This document shows, piece after piece, positions 6,707 through 12,318 of a stretch of DNA of 18,167 nucleotides. The notes under the pieces were generated by a model. It was not told the origin of the DNA, ran no database searches, and was given only the letters and a program-made list of their open reading frames with translations. Numbering within the stretch: position 1 is the stretch's first letter; the number at the start of each line of letters is the position of its first letter. This DNA comes from CAYRVF01 sp964427535 (GTDB lineage: Bacteria > Chloroflexota > Ktedonobacteria > Ktedonobacterales > JADMIN01): NCBI GenBank assembly GCA_964427535.1, contig CAYRVF010000106.1:1-18167 (forward strand). The letters run 5' to 3'. Both the position numbers and the translations under genes were made by a program.

Positions 6707-7603
6707 CTAGCGCAGCACGCGGTCAACCACCATCATCGCGAAGAGCAGCGCCAGATAATAGTTCGAGAACCAGAACATCGTGCGCGCGTCCTTGAGCGTC
6801 CGCGTGCGCGTCAGCTTGATCGCGAGGAAGAGCAGCACCCCGCCAAGCACGATCGCCGACGCCAGGTACACGAAGCCAAAGGTCCGCAGCGCGAACAGCA
6901 CAAGCGTCGCGGCGAGCAGCAGCAGCGTGTAGAGCACGATCTGGCGGTTTGTCTCGCGCTCACCCATGACCACCGGCAGCATCGGCACGTGGGCGCGCTC
7001 GTAATCTTTCTTCAAAACGAGCGAGAGCGCCCAGAAGTGCGGCGGTGTCCACAGGAAGATGATGAGGAACAGCCAGATAGCCGCGAGGCTGACGGAGTTC
7101 GTCACGGACGACCAGCCGATCAGCACCGGCACCGCACCAGCCGCGCCGCCGATGACGATGTTCTGCGGTGTCGTGCGCTTCAGCCACATCGTGTAAATGC
7201 AGACGTAGAAGACGATCGCCGCGACGGCGAGCAACGCGCTGAGCAGATTGACGAACGTGTAGAAGATTCCGAATGACGCGACGCCCAACGCGAGGCCGAA
7301 GATGAGCGCGTGCTGGTCGGGAACGCGATGCGACGGGAGCGAGCGGGCGCGTGTGCGGCTCATGATTGCGTCGATATCGCGATCCCAATAGCAGTTGATG
7401 GAGTTCGCACTCCCGGCCGCCATCGCTCCGCCGAGCATCGTCGCGAGGATCAGCGGCAGGCTCGGCAAGCCCCCGTGCGCCACGACCATTGTGGCGAGTG
7501 TCGTCCCCAACAGCATGACCGTCACGTGCGGTTTCATCAGATTGAGATACGCCGCGAGTGTGTCACGCCACGTCGGGCTGGCGGCCAGTTCGACCTTTTG
7601 CAT
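6707..7603 (-). CDS. ctaB: Heme O synthase (protoheme IX farnesyltransferase)
   Basis: A UbiA-family membrane prenyltransferase that adds a farnesyl group to heme b, giving heme O, the precursor of heme A for the oxidase. The 298-residue protein has multiple membrane segments. The first prenyl-diphosphate/Mg site is NCYWDRDID (N70, D74, D78), followed by MSRTRAR. The second conserved region is LKRTTPQNIVIGG, with PHFWALSL and KKDYERAHVPMLPVV further on. The ATG at 7603 has GGGA about 10 nt upstream; a GTG at 7630 is in frame but has no ribosome site. It is the first gene of the cox run and diverges from the fused regulator. Heme A synthase (ctaA) is not in the window, so whether the oxidase carries heme A or O cannot be read here. 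Confidence 0.96.
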   Translation of the reverse strand: MQKVELAASPTWRDTLAAYLNLMKPHVTVMLLGTTLATMVVAHGGLPSLPLILATMLGGAMAAGSANSINCYWDRDIDAIMSRTRARSLPSHRVPDQHALIFGLALGVASFGIFYTFVNLLSALLAVAAIVFYVCIYTMWLKRTTPQNIVIGGAAGAVPVLIGWSSVTNSVSLAAIWLFLIIFLWTPPHFWALSLVLKKDYERAHVPMLPVVMGERETNRQIVLYTLLLLAATLVLFALRTFGFVYLASAIVLGGVLLFLAIKLTRTRTLKDARTMFWFSNYYLALLFAMMVVDRVLR

Positions 7604-7675
7604 CGTCTGCGAATCCCTTTCGCGTCTCACCCAGCGCGAGATGCACCAAGCTTACCTCCGAGTGTATCGCGAGAG

Positions 7676-7822
7676 CCTGACAGGCACCTAGCAGCGCTTG
7701 GGACGTTCCTGACAGAGCCCTGAACGACAACGGGGCAGCCACGCCTGCACGCGCCCATTTGCACGCACACCCGAACGACGTTATACTAGCATAAGGCCAT
7801 TGCGCCAGACACTTTTGTCAGG
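7676..7822. repeat. CCTGACA motifs in the divergent ctaB/regulator intergenic region
   Basis: CCTGACAG occurs twice in direct orientation (7676-7683 and 7708-7715, 32 bp apart), and the inverted form TGTCAGG lies at 7816-7822 just after the regulator promoter. The inverted form recurs at 9824-9830, upstream of the cupredoxin promoter. Repeated heptamers around divergent promoters next to a winged-helix regulator suggest operator half-sites. One copy also occurs inside the resA coding sequence near 3083, so the motif is not confined to regulatory DNA. The rest of 7604-7844 holds no gene. Confidence 0.35.
7759..7787 (+). promoter_or_regulatory. Promoter of the fused regulator gene
   Basis: TTGCAC (7759-7764), a 17-nt spacer, then TATACT (7782-7787). 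Spacing is optimal, and the -10 has five of six consensus bases. Transcription would start near 7794 and leave a leader of about 50 nt before the GTG at 7845. Confidence 0.65.
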
Positions 7823-7844
7823 TAGTAGTTAGGTACTGGAACTC

Positions 7845-9803
7845 GTGCCGGAGCCTCAATTCCCTGTGCCACAGCGCAACGACGCGCGTCGTTCGGCTCC
7901 TCCGTCACTGACCGCGAAGTCGTCCTCGCGCGGCCAGACCAACACCCAGCCGGAAATCGCAGGGCATCCCACGGTGGTCCTGTCGGAGACGCATGTGCAT
8001 GTCCTGCTGGCGGCACTCCCCACACCACTCGTCGCGCTCGACGACGCAGGCGTGTTACGTGCGATGAACACTCCGGCGGCACGGATGTGCGCCGCGAGCG
8101 CCGACGCCTTTCTCGGGCTGCCCGCGAGCGCATTGCAGTCGCACGTGCTGCAGCGCGCGCCAATGCTCGCCGAGCGCATCGGCCGGTCGCTGACTGCGGG
8201 CGCGAGTGGACGTGAAGACACCTCATCCGAGCGTGCTGGCGCCGAGCTGACGCATCTCAGCGTCCAGGTGGACGGCGAGTCGTGGCGGGTCGTCGCGTTG
8301 CCCGACGGCATCGTTCCTCCGGCGGCGCGGCAGGGCGCGGGCGACGAGTTGCTCACGCGCGTGCTGACCGCTTTAGAGGAGCCGCTCGCCAACATCGCGG
8401 GCAACGCCGCCACACTCGCCACTGCGCCGCGACCGCTGGACGTCGCTATCGAGCAGCGCGGGCTACGCTACCTCGCGCGCGAGACCGAGCGTGTCCGCCA
8501 GGCGTTCGCTCTGCTCGCCACGCTCACGCCGCTGCTCTCGGGCCGCGAACCGCTGCGGACGGCGCCGGTCGAGATCGGCGACATGCTGATGGGCCTGCTC
8601 GCCACATGGAAGCCACGCGCGCCGCGCCATACGCTGGAGCTCGCCGTTCCCGGGCACACGCCGACCATCGTCTGCGACGAGCAGCGCCTCGTCACCGCGC
8701 TCGATCTGCTGCTCCAATTCCTCATCCGGCTGGCGCCAGACGGGGCAGCGATTCGTGTCTCGGTGCGCTCTGAGGATTCAGGCGTGCGTATTACGCTGCG
8801 GCAGCGCGGAAAAGCGCTCCCTGCCGAGGCGCTGCCCCACCTGTTCGAGGCATTCAGCGGCATTCCCGGTGTGGAGACTGTCTCAGTTGGCGGCGATCTG
8901 GGGCTCCCGCTCGCCCAAGCGATCATCGTGGCACACGGCGGCGAGGCCCATGCCGAAGCACTGCCTGACGGGCCCGGGCTGATGCTCTCGGCCACGCTGC
9001 CGCTCTTCCCGCCCACGTTGCCGGTGCGCATGGAGGACAGTCCTACTGGCACTGGCGACAGAGAGCCAATGGGCGCCGCCAGTGGCATGGCGCCGTTGCC
9101 GGTCGAGCGCGCCCACCGGGTCGTGCTCGTCGTGGAGCCTGAGGCGCGACTCTCGCGCTACCTGCGCGCCAATCTCGAAGCGCAGCGTTTCCGCGCGCTC
9201 GCCTGCGGCGCCCTCAATGACGCGCTCCATACTATTGAGCTTGAGGAGCCGGACCTGATTCTGCTGGGCGGCGGAGCGAACGGGGCCAGCCTGCTCGAAC
9301 AGTACCGGCGGATTCGCGACGAGACGGCGGCGCCGACCATTCTGCTAGCGCGCAAAGGCGACCCGCTGGAGTGCGCGCATGCGCTCGACATGGGCGCGGC
9401 CGACTACCTCGCCGCGCCGTTCAGCCTCGAAGAGCTGCTCGCACGTATTCGGTCCGCGCTGCGCGGTGCCGACGCCGCCGCCCGGCTTAGCGCTCCCGAG
9501 CCGGTCTTTACCTTCGGCGAGCTGACGGTCGACTTCGCCCAGCACTGTGTCACGGTCAGCGGGCGTACGGTGACGCTCAGCAAAACGGAGTACAAGCTAC
9601 TGCGCGTCTTGGCGCAACATCCGGGGATGGTGCTCTCGCACGAAGTCTTGCTCGAACGCGTGTGGGGTCCCGGCTACAGCAGCGAGGTCGAGTTCGTGTG
9701 GGTCTATGTGCGCCGCCTGCGCCGCAAGATCGAGCCTGATCCCCGCAAGCCACGCTACATCCTCACCGTGCCGGGCGTCGGCTACCGACTTGCCCGCCAG
9801 TAA
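7845..9803 (+). CDS. Fused PAS / degenerate histidine kinase / degenerate receiver / OmpR-type winged-helix regulator
   Basis: A 652-residue single-chain transcription factor built like a two-component system but apparently without phosphotransfer. PAS-like domain at about 50-160. The kinase dimerisation region (165-230) reads LTALEEPLANIAG: T175 replaces the phospho-acceptor His. In the ATPase-like region (240-388) both N-box Asn are replaced (L288, F292) and the G1 motif DxGxG is RQRGKA. In the receiver-like domain (425-540) the acidic pair is E431/P432, the acceptor Asp is G475, and the conserved Thr and Lys are A502 and A524. The winged helix (552-652) is intact, ending GVGYRL. The GTG start has no clear ribosome site; an in-frame stop lies 15 nt upstream. 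It diverges from ctaB. The signal and targets are unknown; regulation of the oxidase genes is inferred from position. Confidence 0.9.
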   Translation: MPEPQFPVPQRNDARRSAPPSLTAKSSSRGQTNTQPEIAGHPTVVLSETHVHVLLAALPTPLVALDDAGVLRAMNTPAARMCAASADAFLGLPASALQSHVLQRAPMLAERIGRSLTAGASGREDTSSERAGAELTHLSVQVDGESWRVVALPDGIVPPAARQGAGDELLTRVLTALEEPLANIAGNAATLATAPRPLDVAIEQRGLRYLARETERVRQAFALLATLTPLLSGREPLRTAPVEIGDMLMGLLATWKPRAPRHTLELAVPGHTPTIVCDEQRLVTALDLLLQFLIRLAPDGAAIRVSVRSEDSGVRITLRQRGKALPAEALPHLFEAFSGIPGVETVSVGGDLGLPLAQAIIVAHGGEAHAEALPDGPGLMLSATLPLFPPTLPVRMEDSPTGTGDREPMGAASGMAPLPVERAHRVVLVVEPEARLSRYLRANLEAQRFRALACGALNDALHTIELEEPDLILLGGGANGASLLEQYRRIRDETAAPTILLARKGDPLECAHALDMGAADYLAAPFSLEELLARIRSALRGADAAARLSAPEPVFTFGELTVDFAQHCVTVSGRTVTLSKTEYKLLRVLAQHPGMVLSHEVLLERVWGPGYSSEVEFVWVYVRRLRRKIEPDPRKPRYILTVPGVGYRLARQ

Positions 9804-9825
9804 CTCCAAACAGCCAGCCACCATG

Positions 9826-9841
9826 TCAGGAAAACACCTGA
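9826..9841 (+). repeat. Short inverted repeat after the fused regulator
   Basis: TCAGG (9826-9830) and CCTGA (9837-9841) around AAAACA, 22 nt past the regulator stop. It has no T-run, so it is a weak terminator candidate. It includes the TGTCAGG motif also seen upstream of the regulator, so it could instead be an operator for the cupredoxin gene. Confidence 0.3.
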
Positions 9842-9865
9842 GGGACAGTTCGGGTACCGCCCGGA

Positions 9866-9895
9866 TTGTGGGCGTCCGGTCATCTGCGTTATACT
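9866..9895 (+). promoter_or_regulatory. Candidate promoter of the cupredoxin gene
   Basis: TTGTGG (9866-9871), an 18-nt spacer, then TATACT (9890-9895), the same -10 hexamer as the regulator promoter. The start would be near 9902, leaving a leader of about 165 nt before the ATG at 10068. The leader holds no convincing gene. Confidence 0.5.
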
Positions 9896-10067
9896 ATGCG
9901 TTGGCTTCGACGCTCCTCTCTCGCACGTGACGTTGCCCGCAAGGCAGAGGGCGTGGAAAATGCCCATACGTTGTCTCGCGCAACACGCACCTGGCCCATA
10001 GATCTATCAGGACGTTCGGCAGTCGCCCGTCGTTGTGCGCGCTGCTCGGAAAGGACCACACGCTCTC

Positions 10068-10472
10068 ATGAGAAAGTTCGCCGCACTGATTCTTCCCGTT
10101 CTATTGTTGCTCTCAGTGGGTTTCGCCGCTTGCGGCAAGACACCGGGAACGGCATCGAACAGCTCCACGACTCCCGCGAATCAAGTTGACATGGGACAGG
10201 ACAACTTCGTCCAGACGAGCCGTACGGTGAAGTCGGGCGACACCGTGATCTTCAAGGACGCGTCCGACGGCGCGCCGCACGTCATCTGCGTCGGCACCAA
10301 TGGACAGTGCAACGCCAGCGACGCGACCGGCACACTGCCCACCGAGCTCAAGGCGCCCGGCTTCAACATCAACCCGGGCGAGTCGAAGAACGTGACCTTC
10401 ACCGCACCCGGCACCTATAAGGTCACCTGCACGATTCACCCGCAGATGAACATGACGATCACCGTCCAGTAG
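10068..10472 (+). CDS. Lipoprotein cupredoxin (plastocyanin-like blue copper protein)
   Basis: A small extracytoplasmic type-1 copper protein, expected to shuttle single electrons. The 134-residue precursor starts with a lipoprotein signal (hydrophobic stretch 5-20, lipobox GFAAC, C22) and a Ser/Thr-rich linker. Copper ligands are visible: H71 in GAPHVIC, and C121, H124 and M127 in the canonical CTIHPQM. C74 and C81 could form a disulfide. The start at 10068 places the signal peptide at the N-terminus; AAAGGA lies 12 nt upstream, slightly far. The gene has its own promoter and a strong terminator, so it is monocistronic. Its position 5 kb from CuA-bearing CoxB makes it a candidate electron donor to the oxidase, but sequence does not show this. 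Confidence 0.93.
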   Translation: MRKFAALILPVLLLLSVGFAACGKTPGTASNSSTTPANQVDMGQDNFVQTSRTVKSGDTVIFKDASDGAPHVICVGTNGQCNASDATGTLPTELKAPGFNINPGESKNVTFTAPGTYKVTCTIHPQMNMTITVQ

Positions 10473-10496
10473 CGGCACGCTCGTCACGGTTGCATG

Positions 10497-10522
10497 GAGG
10501 CTCCCAATCGGGAGCCTCTTTT
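10497..10522 (+). terminator. Intrinsic terminator of the cupredoxin gene
   Basis: A perfect 9-bp stem GAGGCTCCC / GGGAGCCTC around the loop AATC, followed directly by TTTT and a second T-rich patch. It begins 24 nt after the stop codon. This is the clearest Rho-independent terminator in the window. Confidence 0.92.
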
Positions 10523-10530
10523 CGTGTTTT

Positions 10531-10654
10531 CGGTTACCCGCCGACGAACGCGCGCTATCGATCTGTCGGCGCGCGTGGCGACCGAGTAACGCAACGTCCT
10601 GGCTACACTCTGAATCTAGGACAGGCGCTGCGACTGCGCTAGAGGAGAGCACCG
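10531..10654. other. Intergenic segment after the cupredoxin terminator, no gene seen
   Basis: Together with the doubtful frame at 10655 this forms a gap of about 340 nt. GCCGAC (10540-10545) pairs with GTCGGC (10565-10570), and overlapping alternating CG tracts (10549-10555, 10570-10575) offer a competing pairing. No known riboswitch or RNA class is recognised and no convincing promoter was found. Confidence 0.5.
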
Positions 10655-10873
10655 ATGCCAGGCTTCCTGGGCACCATCGTTTCCTCCACTCAAGGAACGG
10701 AGCATGCGGTATGCCACTGCCTTCCTGTGGCCTCGGTTGGCCACGAATCGATCCGCCAGCCAGTCGTGTTGGTCCATCGGTCACATTTCCTCCGTGCGTG
10801 GCGTCATAGTAGTGACCGGCGAGGGTCGGTCGATGGTGACACCACGCATAGAGCAACTGAAGGGAGCTCGTGA
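10655..10873 (+). CDS. Doubtful small frame upstream of the VOC gene
   Basis: A 72-codon frame starting ATG behind GAGGAGAG at good spacing and ending in a TGA that touches the ATG of the VOC gene (GTGATG). That overlap is the arrangement expected of translational coupling. Against it, the product (MPGFLGTIVSSTQGTE...) resembles no family I know and becomes His/Arg/Ser-rich like random GC-rich translation. It could be a leader peptide, a decayed gene or chance. Confidence 0.2.
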   Translation: MPGFLGTIVSSTQGTEHAVCHCLPVASVGHESIRQPVVLVHRSHFLRAWRHSSDRRGSVDGDTTHRATEGSS

Positions 10874-11217
10874 TGGCCTCGGGTATAAGCACGATCCTCT
10901 ATCCCGTAAGCGACCTCGCGCAAGCGAAGGCGCTCTTTACCCAGTTCCTGGGAGTCGAGCCCGCTACGGACTCGCCGTACTATGTCGGGTTCGAGGTTGA
11001 TGGCCAGCAGATCGGTCTCGTTCCCAATCAGAACAGTAGCGACACCTCGGGACCGGTAGGCTACCGCCTCGTCGACGACATCGAGGCGAGTCTCCAGGTG
11101 CTCCTGGATGCGGGGGCGCAGTTGCAGCAAGCGGTCAAGGATGTGGGTGGCGGCAGGCTGGTCGCCACGGTGAAGGACCGGGACGGCAACGAACTCGGCC
11201 TGATGCACGATCGCTGA
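10873..11217 (+). CDS. VOC superfamily (glyoxalase/bleomycin-resistance fold) protein
   Basis: A 114-residue single-module VOC protein. The beta-alpha-beta pattern is visible at TILYPVSDLAQAKALFTQFLG (residues 7-27), with YYVGFEVDGQQIGLV at 36-50, a second half from VGYRLVDDIEASLQVLLDAG, and the ending ATVKDRDGNELGLM. Members bind metals or small ligands in reactions from glyoxalase to antibiotic sequestration. The usual first-strand His positions appear to be Tyr here (Y10, Y64), while the terminal acidic ligand E107 is kept, so a classical metal-dependent glyoxalase activity is doubtful. The ATG has GGGAG 6 nt upstream. It is followed by a 10-bp hairpin and is probably a single-gene unit. 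Substrate is not inferable. Confidence 0.85.
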   Translation: MASGISTILYPVSDLAQAKALFTQFLGVEPATDSPYYVGFEVDGQQIGLVPNQNSSDTSGPVGYRLVDDIEASLQVLLDAGAQLQQAVKDVGGGRLVATVKDRDGNELGLMHDR

Positions 11218-11232
11218 TTTCGCATCGTCACG

Positions 11233-11276
11233 TCCCTGGCCTACCGTTCGGCATGCGCTCAGCGGCAGGCCAGGGA
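11233..11276 (+). terminator. 10-bp inverted repeat after the VOC gene
   Basis: TCCCTGGCCT (11233-11242) and AGGCCAGGGA (11267-11276) are perfectly complementary across a 24-nt loop, starting 15 nt after the stop codon. No T-run follows. The location suggests a 3'-end hairpin or factor-dependent terminator. The rest of the gap up to 11419 shows no gene. Confidence 0.45.
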
Positions 11277-11419
11277 AGCTCGGTCCCCCGGCAAGCAGAT
11301 GTGTGCACTCGTGCGTATCGCGCGTGCCACAGTCCACGACTACGACGCACCGATACGGAGCTGTGAATCTGGCCTCGGGACAGTCCTGATTGCTACAGAG
11401 TAGAAAGCAACTTCACACC

Positions 11420-11896
11420 ATGACAACTCAGCCTGGGCCTCGGAGTGGGGCGGAGCGTAAAGCGGATACGTTGGCAAAGCTGCACACAAGAGGCATTGAC
11501 GCCTGGGTTGCCTCGGCTTCAGCGTCCGAGAGTGGTTCAGCCCAGGCGCATCTGGTGCCACTGTCACTCGCGTGGATCGACGAGCGGATTGCCGTCGCGT
11601 TGGAGTCAGATTCTCGCACTGCCCGCAACATCACCGAATACGGCACGGCAAGACTCGGGCTCGGTCCGACGCGCGACGTGGTGATCATCGATGCCGTCCT
11701 CGATCGAGCCATCAAGCTGGAGGACGCGCCGGATGGGCTCGCCGAGGGCTATGCGGGGCAGGCCGATTGGGATCCTCGAACCGCCGGCGGCCACTACCTC
11801 TATCTTGTGCTGCGTCCTGTGCGTATCCAGGCATGGCGAGAGGCCAATGAGCTCGCGGGTAGAACACTTATGCGTGCCGGCTCATGGGTGGTCTGA
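11420..11896 (+). CDS. FMN-binding split-barrel protein (pyridoxamine 5'-phosphate oxidase-like)
   Basis: A 158-residue member of the PPOX-like split beta-barrel superfamily, which binds FMN or F420 and includes oxidases, reductases and heme-degrading enzymes. Family-type segments are DTLAKLHTRGIDAWVASAS (16-34), HLVPLSLAWIDERIAVALE (44-62), the SRTARNI motif (65-71) that contacts the flavin phosphate in relatives, and TARLGLGPTRDVVIIDAV (76-93). The ATG at 11420 is preferred; in-frame TTG at 11390 would add ten residues. The ribosome site is poor for either. The gene stands alone between gaps. The cofactor choice and substrate cannot be read from sequence. Confidence 0.85.
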   Translation: MTTQPGPRSGAERKADTLAKLHTRGIDAWVASASASESGSAQAHLVPLSLAWIDERIAVALESDSRTARNITEYGTARLGLGPTRDVVIIDAVLDRAIKLEDAPDGLAEGYAGQADWDPRTAGGHYLYLVLRPVRIQAWREANELAGRTLMRAGSWVV

Positions 11897-12222
11897 CAGG
11901 GACGTTCACCATGGAGATGTCCCGCTCACACGACAGGGTCTCCCCATCGAACGCCGGTCGAGTAACACAAATATTCCAGGGAGACTCGCGCATCGGCCAC
12001 TGGCAAGGTCCCCGGACCTGCTACTGGAGCCTGCGCAAGACCCCTGTTGGCCTGCGCCGCCTGGACGTCGTTAGCCATGTCCGCGACCTCATGCGCCTAC
12101 CCGACGTCACGCTGGCGGCTTGAGCAGTCCTGCTGCACTACGTGTCCGATGCCCTAACCCTAGTTAAGCGATGTCGCACCAGCCCAAGATTCTGTATGCG
12201 CTCTACGAGAGGCGTGCTCGCG
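11897..12222. other. Intergenic segment without a recognisable gene
   Basis: About 325 nt between the split-barrel gene and the mnmG promoter. A frame running to 12123 has no ribosome site and its product (ending VSHVRDLMRLPDVTLAA) matches nothing I know; it may be a decayed remnant. No repeat, RNA gene or insertion-sequence end was found. Confidence 0.5.
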
Positions 12223-12252
12223 TTGACGTTGGCTCGCGGCAGCCGACATAAT
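12223..12252 (+). promoter_or_regulatory. Promoter of mnmG
   Basis: TTGACG (12223-12228), an 18-nt spacer, then CATAAT (12247-12252), each with five of six consensus bases. The expected start near 12259 gives a leader of about 60 nt before the mnmG ATG. Confidence 0.72.
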
Positions 12253-12318
12253 GCCAGGGGCGCCGCGAGAGCGTTCGCGGCCGTCATGCGCATACCTGCA
12301 ATCTCTGGATGAACCGCC

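Noticed and set aside
11884..12123. Possible 79-codon gene after the split-barrel protein
   Set aside because: No ribosome site, overlap with the preceding gene's end and no recognisable protein features.
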